Below the pieces are notes generated by a model. The model searched no databases and was not told the DNA's origin. It saw only the letters and a program-made list of their open reading frames with translations. This document shows, in pieces, positions 21,501 to 32,938 of a stretch of DNA of 64,000 bases; position 1 is the first letter of the stretch, and every line of letters begins with the position of its first letter. Both the position numbers and the translations under genes were made by a program. The DNA is from Adineta steineri (Eukaryota > Rotifera > Eurotatoria > Adinetida > Adinetidae): assembly GCA_905250115.1 (NCBI GenBank), contig CAJNOI010000068.1, positions 403,995-467,994 of the forward strand, read 5' to 3'.

Positions 21501-23356
21501 TAAATTTATATTTTTTTTAAGAAATTTTTGACATAAATAAAATTTGTTATTCATTTTGCCTTTATTATGGAATTGAAATTTCAACTAATAACTTCAATTT
21601 ATTTGAGTATATACATGAGAAGTAAAGGTATAACTTTTAATTACAAATACCAGTAATAAACTCTTTGATATTCTCTTATATAATGTAATAATACATTCTA
21701 ATCTTCTTTAGATTCAGAGCATAAGTATAAGAGGATCTGCGAGGTAAATTAAAGAGTATATATTGCGTTATTTTATACCTGTTTTAGAGTGTTCAGATAT
21801 TAAAATTTACTAATTCAACTCTATGTAAAAGTGCTGTCGGTAACAAAAACTGCATTGTCACTTTAAATATCCTGTGTTCTTTTTAATTTGACTAAAGTTT
21901 AGAAAAAGAATCCTATAAATAGCATAAAAATATCTCATACCAGTGATTAAAAACTATTGTAAATGTAAATATGGCAACTGTAAGGAAGAATTTGATAAAT
22001 TTTTTTCAAGTTCGGTACGAAACTTAAAACGTCCTACTTGCACAATAAATAATTATAGTTACAATTGTTCTTCTGAAAAATACGACTGTTATATAAACTA
22101 TGTTTAATATTGAAGAACATTAAAATATCTAATTTGAATTTTTAGTTATCAGAGCTATTAATGAAGGTTCTGATTTCATTAGTTAGTCAATTTCGAATAT
22201 TAGTATTTTTAATATATTCATGAATCTATATTTATTTCACGCTCCTTCTCATTCAACTAATATTTTAATATAGGTTTTAGATCATTTTACTATATAACCT
22301 TCTTTGATATATACCACGCCATTTTATTTAATAGATAATTGAAAGTATAATCTTTGTCATTATCCATCGAGAGCTAATGGAAAATAAGATTTATATATCT
22401 ATCAAAGTTCAATCATTTAAGTGCACATTAACATCTATATATATACACTCGATATGCACACTGTGCAACATGTAGTGTTTCGTGCAAGAATACTAGGCGT
22501 TTATACTCAAGAAAACAAGTAGCATATCGAGATGAGATGTTGTAGATAATAAGATCAGTTTTTTTTCAAGAAAAAGAACGTGACTTTATCTTAAAGATAG
22601 TGCAAACTAGAATTAGATTTCCGCTACACACGATAAAATATTAATGATAGGGTCAGAGAAAGACAGATGAAACCACAGAGTAAAAATAATGCATAGTATA
22701 GGAATAATTTATAAGTACGATCCAAACTATTTTTATCAATTCAATAGACGCAATACAAAAAATTTGATGATAATATTATGTTGTTAAGAGCAAAGAGCTT
22801 CTGTCATTACAGAAATAATTCCGTTATATTTTTTTATCATTCTTTAAGCCAGCAGGTGATACCAAAAAAAGCTTCATTAAGAAAAGATATCATCACGCCT
22901 CTCTAGTTATTTAAAACTACGCTATTCCTTCTAAACATTCATATTAGTTAGAAAGTCTATCATATTCTTTTTTTATCACATTTATTAATACTATCATAAT
23001 TATTTTATAAGATCCCAAAGTTCACTCTACTAGCTATATTAGATAATACGAGATTATTTATAATGAAAAAAGTACATCAGATAGAATATAAAAACGTTTC
23101 TCTTCGGAGATGGTAGAGTAGCATCAATGACAATAGTTAAATTGTAAAAAATTATTTCCTCCGTTTTTATTCTATATTAAACTAGATATCTGAAAAAAAT
23201 GTGTAGCTTAGAGACAATTTCAATTTTAATCTAGTATCTTTGCTGATAGTTAGATTTCTTCTCATACAGCCATAATAGCAAAAACTTTGATTATATTGAT
23301 AGAAAATTTACCCGATTTTTTTATTATAATTTAGATTCTAAACAAAACGTTCAGAT
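21501..23356. other. Intergenic, 1.9 kb
   Basis: AT-rich sequence; I see no gene, repeat family member or hairpin in it. The TTCAG at 23350-23354 directly before the next ATG looks like a splice acceptor. Confidence 0.5.
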
Positions 23357-24448
23357 ATGCTTCGTGATATGCTCTCGAATACAACCAATGATGTTGACAA
23401 CAGTACTTCTATCATCGCTGATGCTTCGGCATCTATGTTAATACCAACGCGCGTAGTCTTTTATATTTTTTTATTATTAGACATTCCATCAGTCATATGT
23501 AGTCTTTTACTTCTGTATTATTTTATTCGTTTACCTGAAGTACACCATCATAATGAATCGAATCAAATTATCATCTATCTTCTAATTGGCTCATTTTTAG
23601 TAACATCACTTGATATTCCATTGATGTTACCTTATCTCCACAATTATAGTTACATACCTTCAATGGCACATCCAAAATTTTTTTGTATCTTTTGGATAAT
23701 GTATGATTATGGTATGTATTCAATAAATTTATGGTTGATGACACTTGCTTGTTTGGAACGGTATCTACGAATATTTTTCAAACAATTAATTACACACAAT
23801 GCAAAGCGACATTTTTTTCTGTATTACGTATCAGGTGTAACCATTGTTCTATTTGTCTTCTTCTGGTATTTATATTTAATTGCATTGTATCCATGTGAAC
23901 AAACTCAATTTGATTTTACTCAAATTCTTTGTGGTTTTCCATGTTACAAAACTGTTGGTAGTGTAACAATTCAAAATACTGATTGGGCTATTGCTGATTT
24001 ATTACCATTATTTTTATCGATACTTTTTATTTTCATATTATTTTCACATGTTTTTTATCAGAGACATAGAGTCAGCAAACATTTAACGCAACAAAATATA
24101 TGGAAACGTACACGTAAAATGTTTTTACAACTTTTACCAATTACAATTATATTTTTAGTATTTAATATGCCTCTGATTATTGTTGGACTTCTTGCTATTT
24201 CAAATCCATGGTATAATACAACACCATACTTCTATGTTAATTCTTTATCCTATTGTTTATCATTATGTATGCCATTTGCTATTCTTTCTAGACAATCAGT
24301 CATACAGAAACGACTTGCTACTTTATTGAGATTAAGACGATTGAATCGAACTAGACCAACAAATATAAGTGTAATGCCATTGCGTTTAGGAAACACTGTA
24401 ACAGTTAGAAGATCAATCCTAGCTACTGGTATGCTCAATGGTTTATAA
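23357..24448 (+). CDS. Class A-like G-protein-coupled receptor (orphan)
   Basis: A single exon of 363 residues. The N-terminus is extracellular with NTT and NST sequons, followed by seven hydrophobic segments at about residues 32-57, 72-92, 109-131, 151-173, 208-232, 255-278 and 288-306. TM3 ends in CLERYLRIF, the ERY variant of the DRY motif. TM6 contains FNMPLIIVG and TM7 is followed by a basic Arg/Leu-rich tail (helix 8 region). TM7 lacks a canonical NPxxY. The ligand cannot be deduced. Large orphan families of intronless receptors of this kind are common in bdelloids. Confidence 0.85.
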   Translation: MLRDMLSNTTNDVDNSTSIIADASASMLIPTRVVFYIFLLLDIPSVICSLLLLYYFIRLPEVHHHNESNQIIIYLLIGSFLVTSLDIPLMLPYLHNYSYIPSMAHPKFFCIFWIMYDYGMYSINLWLMTLACLERYLRIFFKQLITHNAKRHFFLYYVSGVTIVLFVFFWYLYLIALYPCEQTQFDFTQILCGFPCYKTVGSVTIQNTDWAIADLLPLFLSILFIFILFSHVFYQRHRVSKHLTQQNIWKRTRKMFLQLLPITIIFLVFNMPLIIVGLLAISNPWYNTTPYFYVNSLSYCLSLCMPFAILSRQSVIQKRLATLLRLRRLNRTRPTNISVMPLRLGNTVTVRRSILATGMLNGL

Positions 24449-25869
24449 AAATATACTTTCATCGTCCAATTGTTATCGTAATCACACATGCTGTTTTGTA
24501 AATAGTCTTCTTCTAACTTTTTATTTCTGTTAAAAATATATTATAAAAATACAAACTAAAAAAAGAAAAATTAAAACTCCAGGAATCCACATTTTACTTT
24601 ATTTCAATGGCACTCCTTAAGCCATTTGACGCCACTAGTCGATGATCTTGTCTCATTTCTTGATTATCAGACAAGATTCATTTTGAAAGGAAAGATGCTT
24701 ACTAGATTCTCGAAATGAAAGGGATTTGGAGAGACGAAACACAAGATCGTGGACTAGTAAAGAAAATTTGGAGAAAAAATGATCGAAAATTTAAAACTTA
24801 TTTCGTTGCTTTTATTCAACTAATAATAGAGCATCAGCCAATGTTTACGTAGAAATGATTATCAACATTGGATTTTAATTCCATTTCTTCTGTCATAATT
24901 TAATAAAAATGTGAATATAAATGCTAAGCAGCTTAATTTTAATCTTGTACATCTTTATTTATAAGAATTGTTTATTCTCTCGTTTTCTATTTAATTTAGA
25001 TTAAACTTATTGAAAAAAAATTTTTTCATTTTATTATTAAATTAAAAGCATATCAATTCCTTTTTATCTTGTTTCATATATAAATATATGATTAAAATCA
25101 ATAAAAAAAAATGATAATAAATTCAAGTCAAGCAAATATTAATTTTCCAAATAATTTTTATTTTCAAAAGATAGTATTGAAATAAAAGGTAACCTTGGTC
25201 ATTAGTAGATTATTTATATAAGTAAATGATATACACACAAAAAAAATTTTAACGTTTTCTTTTCCGTACCCCCCCCCCCTTGTTATAATAGAAGACCACC
25301 TCATATAAGAAAACTCTCTCAATGGGTATCGTGTGTACGATATAATGAAAACTTCTTTGATTTTAATTATGTATAACTTGAAGAATCATTCAGACAATTT
25401 TGAAGATAAAATGTGTGTGAGTTATCATTAGAAGACCCTCTTGAGAAATTTGTACATTAAAATAGAAGATTCTGAGTCTTTTATTCTGGAAGAGAGTGAG
25501 AGAGTTTAATATACTAGGAAAAAATATCAATCAGTCCGCGATTCAATATTGTTGTTCTGTTGTTGCACAACGTTGTACATGTGGCAAAATATTTACTTTC
25601 GTGTTCATTGAAGACATAGAACGAAGAAACACGATTTTTTTTCATACGTAAGAATAATATCCTTGGTTAAAAGGACGACAAATATGATTCAATCAGGGAG
25701 TATGATATTACTTTTTTTTCTGTTCTCAATGTTTATCGACATTGACTCTTCTTGTTATTTTCATGTTCACATACTAACATATATAGTTATCATCGTTTAT
25801 TTTTCAATTTTCGATTTCTAACAAATAGAACTACATATATATATATATTATTCCTTTACTGTTTAGTAA
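24449..25869. other. Intergenic with small inverted repeat and poly-C
   Basis: AT-rich. A short terminal-inverted-repeat structure spans 24634-24758 (listed separately). An 11-C run sits at 25269-25279. TTTAG at 25862-25866 just before the next ATG resembles a splice acceptor. Confidence 0.5.
24634..24758. repeat. Small inverted repeat, possible mini-MITE
   Basis: The left end ACTAGTCGATGATCTTGTCT pairs with the right end ACACAAGATCGTGGACTAGT (16 of 20 positions). The enclosed 85 bp also shows weak dyad symmetry. No target duplication identified. Confidence 0.45.
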
Positions 25870-28116
25870 ATGGCATCAAAATCTGAGAGAACTCGATGTA
25901 TAACTTGTGACAAAGAAAAACGTGCTGTTAGATGTGAAGGTTGTTATCAATTATTCTGTTACGAACATTTTACAGATCATCGACAAGCGTTAAGTCGTCA
26001 ATTAGATCAAATTGAAGCAAGTCGCGATCTTTTTCGACAAAAATTTAATGAACAAGCTAGTCATCCACAAACATCATCATCATCATCTCATTCACAAGTA
26101 CATTTATTAATGAGACAAGTTGATCAATGGGAAGAAGAATCAATTAAAACTATTCAACAGACTGCAAGTGAATGTCGACAATTATTAATACAAAATACAT
26201 CAAGAAGTGCTCCTCAAACTGAAACAAATTTAGCTAAATTAACTGAAGAAATCAGACAAACACGTAAAGAAAATGATTTTAATGAAATTGATTTAAAAAA
26301 ATTTGATGAACAATTAAAACAATTATCAATCGATATTGACAAATCATCACATATGACAGTTCAACAAAGTTCCACAACACTCATTAAAAAACTTAGTGTT
26401 GTCATATCAGCTAGTAAGTTAATGAAAAACTAAATTCTTTGGTAGGTTAATAGACCATCAAACATTTATGAATGATCGAGTCATTTAAATCTTATTTTTC
26501 AAGTGTTTCTGAATGAGTTGAATGTCAAATATTTTGTCAAAAGATATATTTGATCACCATGAACATGTTTTGAAAAGGGTGTCTTATTTTCATCTTTCAC
26601 CTTCATCTTCATATACAAACACACGTATCCTTCACCCGATGCGTATAGAAAATAATTGAGTTAGAAAAGAAATAATTGATAAAAATAAGAATGGTATAAA
26701 TTTTTGTTTTTATTCAATATTGTCTTATATAATATCTATATAGTTATAGAAATAACTCTCTATATTAAACGTTATTTAAATAATGTTAAACAATAGTCTA
26801 AATTTTTTATATCATTGTCCTTGATAAAATTTATTCACTATCATATTTTTGAAACCTTGACGTGTAATATCTATTAAGGATTCATAATAGAAATATATTT
26901 TTAAAAGTTTTTCAATATTCGAATATCAATCTATTTTCTATAGAGTGCGTAATACGTGATAAATTTATCATAAGATTTCTTTTTTTTTTGAGTTATTAAA
27001 AACAAGGAGGTCCTTTTGAAATTAATTCTAAAAAATTTAAGATGAGTATTAGAATTTGAAGAATGACTACAATAAGAGATATCAATTGAATAGAATATTT
27101 CAGATCAAAGATCTTCAGTAGATAAGAACAAGAGATTATCTGAAAGTGACCAAAATATTACAATTAATGCTTTTTTTTCTCTAGGAAAACTTCTTTCTAC
27201 AACAAGTATTAGTAATAATACAAAATGGAAACAATATGCAGTGACTGTTGCTGGAGGAAATGGTGAAGGTAATCAATTGAATCAACTCTCTCGTCCATAT
27301 GGAATTTATATTGATGATGAAGATCAAAGTATTTATATTGCTGATCAATGGAGTCATCGTATTGTTAAATGGAAATCTGGTGCAAGTCATGGACAAGTTG
27401 TTGCTGGTGGAAATGGAGAAGGAAATCGACTTGATCAATTAAATCATCCAACAGATTTAATTGTTGATAAAAATAGTGATTCTCTTATTATTTGTGATTG
27501 GGGAAATAGACGTGTGGTACGATGGCCTCGTCGAAGTGAAGCAGATCAACATATAGTCATTTCTAATATTGATTGCTTTCGTATAGCTATAGATAGTACT
27601 GGAGATTTATATGTTGCTGATTGGAAAAAGAATGAAGTTAGACGATGGAAAGAAGGAGATTCAGTTGGTATAGTTGTAGCAGGTGGAAATGGCAAAGGAA
27701 ATAATGCCAATCAACTCAATGGTCCTACTAGTATTTATGTTGATGAAGAACATTCACTTTATGTATCGGATCATCATAATAATCGCATCATGAAATGGAT
27801 GAAAGGTGCTAAAGAAGGTATTTCTGTTGCTGGTGCATATGGTCAAGGAAATAGTCTTACACAATTATCATATCCTCAAGGAATAACTGTCGATCATTTA
27901 CATAATATTTATGTCGCTGACTCTGGAAACGATCGAATAATGCGTTGGTCGAAAGGATCACGAACAGGTAGTGTTATTGTTCGTGGACATGGTCAAGGAG
28001 AAAAACCAAATCAGTTTAATTGTCTTGGAAGTGTAACATTTGATCGAAAAGGTAATCTTTATGTTGTCGATAGTTGGAATCATCGCGTGCAAAAATTTGA
28101 TGTTGACTCAAACTGA
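25870..28116 (+). CDS. B-box-like zinc finger, coiled-coil and NHL-repeat protein
   Basis: Two exons join in frame: 25870-26413 and 27185-28116 (491 residues). The donor is GTAAGT and the acceptor TTCTCTAG, phase 1. Residues about 9-40 hold a Cys/His cluster CxxC...CxxC....C..H...H of B-box type. Residues about 45-170 are Gln/Glu/Lys-rich and likely coiled coil. Six NHL repeats follow, most starting VAGGNGxGN and ending in the (Y/I)xADxxNxRIxxW pattern, forming a propeller. The order resembles TRIM-NHL proteins without the RING, so ligase activity should not be assumed; binding of RNA or protein by the propeller is possible. The 771-bp intron is much longer than its neighbours and contains a weak hairpin. 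An extra exon inside it cannot be excluded. An acceptor-like TTTAG lies 3 nt before the start. Confidence 0.82.
26577..26638. repeat. G-rich/C-rich hairpin, weak copy 5 (in an intron)
   Basis: GGGTGTC on the left and CACACG...TTCACCC on the right, with TTCATCTT repeats between. Weakest member; listed because order and arm composition match the other copies. Confidence 0.3.
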
Positions 28117-28451
28117 AATTGTTTATTTGTTTTTTTTTGTATTTTAAAATGACTTTTGATGAACAAATTTTATTTTTTATTTTATGAAAGAATAAATTTA
28201 ACAAGAAAAAATCAATTTATTCTTAGATGTATGAATATATGTTATCTTTCAAAATATCTTATTTAATATTTCTTAGCTTATATTTAAAAAAAAAGAAAAG
28301 GAGAATTGGATTATAACTATTTGTCTAAAGTTATTTTTGATAAATATTATTACTTGAAGTTTAACACGTGTGATAAGAATATTTGCATTTCTTTTTTTCT
28401 TGTTCTTTCTTCAGTTGATAGAGGTAAACATTTTTGTGAATTCTATTCAAT
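28117..28451. other. Short intergenic region
   Basis: AT-rich. It ends with a strong pyrimidine tract and CAG at about 28410-28412, some 40 nt before the next ATG, suggesting a trans-splice or 5'-UTR acceptor. Confidence 0.5.
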
Positions 28452-28961
28452 ATGCAAGCGACAGAGCAAACAACGATACGTTGGCCAGAAGAATTTCAAC
28501 CAGATCGATGTGCGGTACATGTTAGAAATGAACTAGAAATTGCAGCACCTGCTTCACATGTCTGGTCATGGCTTGTACATGCACGTCTCTGGCCAACATA
28601 TTATGATAATTCACATAATGTTGTCTTTGTCACCGATACTGACTCATCAATACTTCGTGAAAATACTCGTTTTACTTGGCGTACATTTGATGTAAATTTA
28701 CAATCACAAGTTCGAGAATATGTTGAAGGTGAACGAATTGCTTGGGATGCACGTGGTTTATTAGGTTTATATGTTTATCATGCATGGTTAATTATACCAC
28801 GAGATGAACACAATTGTCTTGTCATTACAGAAGAAGCTCAACATGGATTACCTGCACGAATGAGTAAATTGTTCTTTCCTAATAGAATGTATACTCAACA
28901 TCAACGTTGGTTGGAACAGCTTCAACTTATGGCTAAACAAGGATTACCATCAGAAAAATAG
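28452..28961 (+). CDS. SRPBCC (START/Bet v 1/polyketide cyclase-like) protein
   Basis: A single exon of 169 residues. The pattern is that of the SRPBCC fold: an N-terminal strand VRNELEIAAPASHVWSWLVH with the typical xxVWxxLxxxxxWPxYY signature, central strands with FTWRTFDVNLQSQVREYVEG, WDARG, HAWLIIP and LVITEEAQHG, and a long C-terminal helix HQRWLEQLQLMAKQGL. Such proteins bind hydrophobic ligands or act as cyclases or aromatases; the substrate is not deducible. No signal peptide. Close similarity in style to bacterial polyketide cyclase/dehydrase family members and the lack of introns suggest acquisition from bacteria, but this is inference. Confidence 0.78.
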   Translation: MQATEQTTIRWPEEFQPDRCAVHVRNELEIAAPASHVWSWLVHARLWPTYYDNSHNVVFVTDTDSSILRENTRFTWRTFDVNLQSQVREYVEGERIAWDARGLLGLYVYHAWLIIPRDEHNCLVITEEAQHGLPARMSKLFFPNRMYTQHQRWLEQLQLMAKQGLPSEK

Positions 28962-29590
28962 ATTTACAAAAAATTCATTTTAAGTACGCGAAGTAATATA
29001 TTCACTCAGAACAAGAGACCGACAATAATTATAAATCATTAAAAACTCGATCAAATTATACTAGACGTTTTTTTAAATATAAATTCTAAGTATTTTTATA
29101 AATATTTCTTGTTATCGTAGCCATCGATTTTTCGATCAGTTTGTACAGTATGAGTATACGGTGTCTCACGTATGACGACAAATTGATGGTTCAAGTTTCT
29201 CGTTCATATATCACGAGTAAAAATATATCTAGTTGTTAATACAATAGTTTTAAATAAAACGATTATTGAAAAAATTAATGGGTGAGAAATCGTTAGAACT
29301 GAATTTTCTTTTTAGTGTAGTTTAAAACGAACTGCTGTTAGGTCACATAAATCTGAAAATATCATTTTTTGTCATATATTTGACTATATGCGAGATGATA
29401 TAAATATATGTTTCCATTCAAGAACAATAATACATCGTTCTTTGTTGTTTATCCTCTTTTGATTGCAAACTAAAATTTTATTTAGAAGAAAACAATTGCA
29501 TGTGCTACAAAACAAATCACAGGAATCAATTTGAATAAAAAATACATCACATTCTCATAAAAAAAAAGCAACGACTAGCACCATCGGAAT
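28962..29590. other. Intergenic between convergent genes
   Basis: No gene or repeat recognised. Confidence 0.5.
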
Positions 29591-30648
29591 TTATAATTTC
29601 GATTGTTGTTCAACATTCACTGGTTTTTTTATATGATCTGGAATTTCATAAAGTGAATGAATTATATCTTGAAAATATTGTCGGACTGCGGTTCGTCTTG
29701 TCTTTAATGTTGATGTAATAAGACCATTTTCTTGTGAGAATGGTTCCGGATGAACATATATATTGCTTATTGTTTCATAATGTTTATATTTATAATCTTT
29801 TGCTAATCGTTTTAAATCAGCGAAAATAATTTCTTTAAGTTTTTCATCTTTACATAATTCTTCAAATGATATATTCGCATTTGCTTTCGAAAAATTACTT
29901 CGAACATATTCTTCATCAGGTACGACAATTGCTACAACAGTTGCTTCAGTAGATATTCCATCAACAAAAAGTTGTTCTATCCATCGTGAACGAATATAAC
30001 CATCTTCAAGACGTTCAGGTGCGATATATTCACCTTGACTTAATTTAAATATATGTTTTGTACGATCAATAATACGTAATGAACCATTACTTGTCCATTC
30101 ACCAATATCACCGGTATGAAGCCAACCACCTTCATCAATAGTTTGACGTGTTTTTTCTTCATCACCATAATAACCTAAAACGTACATAGACAAATTTATA
30201 CGATAAATTTTTAATTCTAAAATTTACCTTTAAAAATTGATGGTCCTCGAATACAAATTTCTCCTTGATTATTATTACTTCGATAATTTGTACCGGGTAC
30301 ATCAATAAGTTTGATTTCACCAAAAGGTGCAGGTGAACCAACAGTACCACATGATGTATCAGTAAGATGTGTACTTGTACCAACTGCTGTTGATTCCGTT
30401 TGTCCATATCCTTCAACAATAGGTATATCAAGTGCCATACGAAAAAAATGTAAAACTTCAGGTGTTATAGGTGCTGAACCAGTTACCATAGCAAAAGGTT
30501 CTCCACCAAATAAATTTCGTATTTTTCGAAAGATTAAACGTGAAAATAATGTTGGTTGGTCATTATGTAATGCTTGAGAAATAAGAAAACGTTTTATTTT
30601 ACTTTTACCAACTTCCGCCATTATTTTATCGTAAACTTTATTTAAAAC
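29591..30648 (-). CDS. Long-chain acyl-CoA synthetase, C-terminal part (cut by gap)
   Basis: Activates long-chain fatty acids to acyl-CoA with ATP, usually at ER, mitochondrial outer or peroxisomal membranes. Two exons are visible: 30648-30228, entering from the N gap, and 30174-29591. The 53-bp intron splits IFK|GYYGD. The frame is open to the gap edge (VLNKVYDKIM), so the N-terminal half including the AMP-binding P-loop is missing from the assembly rather than from the gene. Visible motifs are TGSAPITPEVLHFF, EGYGQTES (the adenylate-forming signature), GEICIRGPSIFKGYY, GWLHTGDIG, IIDRTKHIFKLSQGEYIAPE and the C-terminal Lys region. This closely matches animal ACSL1/5/6-type enzymes. Confidence 0.93.
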
Positions 30649-30748
30649 NNNNNNNNNNNNNNNNNNNNNNNNNNNNNNNNNNNNNNNNNNNNNNNNNNNN
30701 NNNNNNNNNNNNNNNNNNNNNNNNNNNNNNNNNNNNNNNNNNNNNNNN
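30649..30748. other. Assembly gap (100 N)
   Basis: Exactly 100 N, the usual placeholder for a gap of unknown size. It removes the 5' ends of both flanking genes, which point away from it. Confidence 1.
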
Positions 30749-31435
30749 ATACATTATAATGATTCAATAGCTGAAAATTTTGTTCGTAGAACAATGCCTG
30801 ATTATATCTATCAAACGTATATATCATTGCCCGAACCTGTAATGAAAGCAGATTATTTTCGTTATATTGTTTTACTTGTTAAAGGTGGAATCTATACAGA
30901 TGTGGATACTATTTGTCTTCAACCAATTGATACATGGATTAAAGGAATGATAATGAATAGGACAGGATTAATCATTGGAATTGAAGCTGATGCAAGTCTA
31001 TGGGATGTTTGGCAAGGTGATTATGCTCGACAAATACAATTTGTTCAATGGACAATTGCTGCTGCTCCTGGACATCCAATTCTATATGAAATTGTGAAAC
31101 GTATTGGTGATATTAGTCGTACTATGATACGTGATATGACAAGTGAAAAACAAATTTTAGAATGGACTGGACCAGCTATATGGACCGATGTTATAACCAA
31201 TTATGTTTCAATCAAATATGGATTTTCATGGCGTAATTTCAAGAATTTAAATCAACCATTACTTATAGGAAATGATATTTATGTATTACCAATAACAGCA
31301 TTTTCACCAGGACTGAACAGAATGGGTTCAAAACCTATGACTGATCCAGAAGCGAAAGTACAACATTTCTTTCAAGGTAGTTGGCGTAAAAGCAATGAAA
31401 GACGATCAGTCAAACGAAAGCGTTCTTCTCATTAA
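30749..31435 (+). CDS. Och1-like GT32 glycosyltransferase, 5'-truncated by gap
   Basis: 228 residues are visible and in frame to the gap edge; the true start lies in or beyond the N run. The core is KADYFRYIVLLVKGGIYTDVDT, in which DVD is the DxD metal and nucleotide-sugar motif, preceded by the usual Asp/Arg of the GT32 family. The C-terminal VQHFFQGSWR is also typical of Och1/alpha-1,6-mannosyltransferase relatives. The usual N-terminal signal anchor would be in the missing part. Role: addition of a hexose, probably mannose, in the Golgi. The closest relatives I can think of are fungal, so transfer is plausible. A basic tail (KRKRSSH) follows the catalytic domain. Confidence 0.8.
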   Translation: MHYNDSIAENFVRRTMPDYIYQTYISLPEPVMKADYFRYIVLLVKGGIYTDVDTICLQPIDTWIKGMIMNRTGLIIGIEADASLWDVWQGDYARQIQFVQWTIAAAPGHPILYEIVKRIGDISRTMIRDMTSEKQILEWTGPAIWTDVITNYVSIKYGFSWRNFKNLNQPLLIGNDIYVLPITAFSPGLNRMGSKPMTDPEAKVQHFFQGSWRKSNERRSVKRKRSSH

Positions 31436-31612
31436 CAATCTTTAATGACTACTTATCATACTCTGACATTTATATTAAGCATTTGCCAAAGTCTTATTTG
31501 TGGACTACGAAGAACATTGGAAATTATTTATTTTGTTATATCAATATTTTGTAAAAAAAGAAAAGGGAGTTTGACATGATAACACATATATCGACCTTTT
31601 TGGTTTTTGTGT

Positions 31613-32938
31613 TTATTTCACATTAATAAAATTTTCTGCGGCATCCTTTTTGCAAGCTTCTATAAATTTTTCCTTTAGTTCTTTTGGAATTCGAAAAGCT
31701 ACTTCAACACCTCCATTATCTTTTGTCCAATTCCCATCATCTCCTTTCACAGGATTCAATTGAAATATTCGAAAATAATATTTAAATAAACCCATAGTAT
31801 GAAATCGACATTGATTTATCATTCCAAAATTGGCTTCATTTGCCCAGTCGTATTTAAAATTCGAATTAAATATAACTTCGTTTTTATCCCAAACAAAATT
31901 AACATGTCCATTTTTTATGAATTGTGCCATAAGAATATTTGCTGAAGTAACTAATTTTCTAAGATAATCTTTTTGACGTGTTGTTTCAACTAATTGTCGT
32001 ATTGTCTTAGCAATACTAGACAACGATAGTGGCTCCGGAAAATCTGAAGATAATGTAGTTATAATGGCATTTATTACATTACTATTTGTTGCTAAGGAAT
32101 CAGGTGTATTTCGATAATTAATTAACATAAATGTACGACGAATATATTCATCATCGGTAAGAAATAAATATTTATTCATAGTAAGAATTATATATGCACA
32201 GAATGCATCATGAGCTGTTACACCATTATGAACACCACCAGCAAGCGTATGTAATTGAGCGAGTTGTTTAGAAGAAAATGATATATTAATATAATCAGTT
32301 TCTGTTTGTTCTTTAATAATACGAGCTATGACAAGTTCTCTTGTATTGGTATTTTGATAACATTTTAAAATAGGTAATAAAGAAACTTCGGGATCTTCTT
32401 CATCTAATGGATGTCGTTCAAAAACTGGATGAGGAAAACAAGGTTCAAGATGTTGATAGTTTTGAGAAAGATCATTAAGAAAATGAATATTTGAATTTGC
32501 ATCACCAATCATATGACAAAAACTTGTACCAAGAATATATTCACCACTATGTACTAAACGAGTTACTTTCAATCGAAGAAGTGGTTCAATTTCTGGTTTA
32601 TATTGAACTGAATCAATAAATGGTTGAAGTATTGTCATATCATCAACAACGACAGGAAGATTTGGCCATTGTTCAAGTTGATCATTCTCGATATAAGTAA
32701 ATGGAATAGATTTATCAGAAAATTCAATAAAATATTGTTCATTATCATCGATAAAAACTCGACCAGTTAGAATAAGCCAAGATGAAAGTGTATGACTGAG
32801 AGCATTTTTCAATCTATCGATATCAAGAGATGGATAAACAAAAACATTATCAATACCACCAAATATTAAATCTGTACTCAATAATTTAATACGACGATCA
32901 TTTCCAGTTGGTGTCGATGCATTGATATACGTTGTCAT
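31613..32938 (-). CDS. BAHD-type / transferase-family acyltransferase
   Basis: A single exon of 441 residues, the usual BAHD length (about 430-460). It transfers an acyl group from acyl-CoA to an alcohol or amine. The catalytic HxxxD motif is present as HMIGD within GTSFCHMIGDANS near residue 145. The second structural motif, DFGWG in plants, appears degenerate as YDWANEANFG near 365. A LSxTLSSWLxLTGRV-like segment at residues 45-65 is also characteristic. There is no signal peptide. The family is typical of plants and fungi (PF02458) and not of animals, so horizontal acquisition is inferred; lack of introns agrees. An acceptor-like TTTAG precedes the ATG by 8 nt. The substrate is unknown. 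Confidence 0.8.
   Translation of the reverse strand: MTTYINASTPTGNDRRIKLLSTDLIFGGIDNVFVYPSLDIDRLKNALSHTLSSWLILTGRVFIDDNEQYFIEFSDKSIPFTYIENDQLEQWPNLPVVVDDMTILQPFIDSVQYKPEIEPLLRLKVTRLVHSGEYILGTSFCHMIGDANSNIHFLNDLSQNYQHLEPCFPHPVFERHPLDEEDPEVSLLPILKCYQNTNTRELVIARIIKEQTETDYINISFSSKQLAQLHTLAGGVHNGVTAHDAFCAYIILTMNKYLFLTDDEYIRRTFMLINYRNTPDSLATNSNVINAIITTLSSDFPEPLSLSSIAKTIRQLVETTRQKDYLRKLVTSANILMAQFIKNGHVNFVWDKNEVIFNSNFKYDWANEANFGMINQCRFHTMGLFKYYFRIFQLNPVKGDDGNWTKDNGGVEVAFRIPKELKEKFIEACKKDAAENFINVK

Noticed and set aside
25269-25279. Poly-C tract as a functional G4/i-motif site
   Set aside because: A single homopolymer run without further G- or C-tracts nearby; more likely a simple-sequence artefact.
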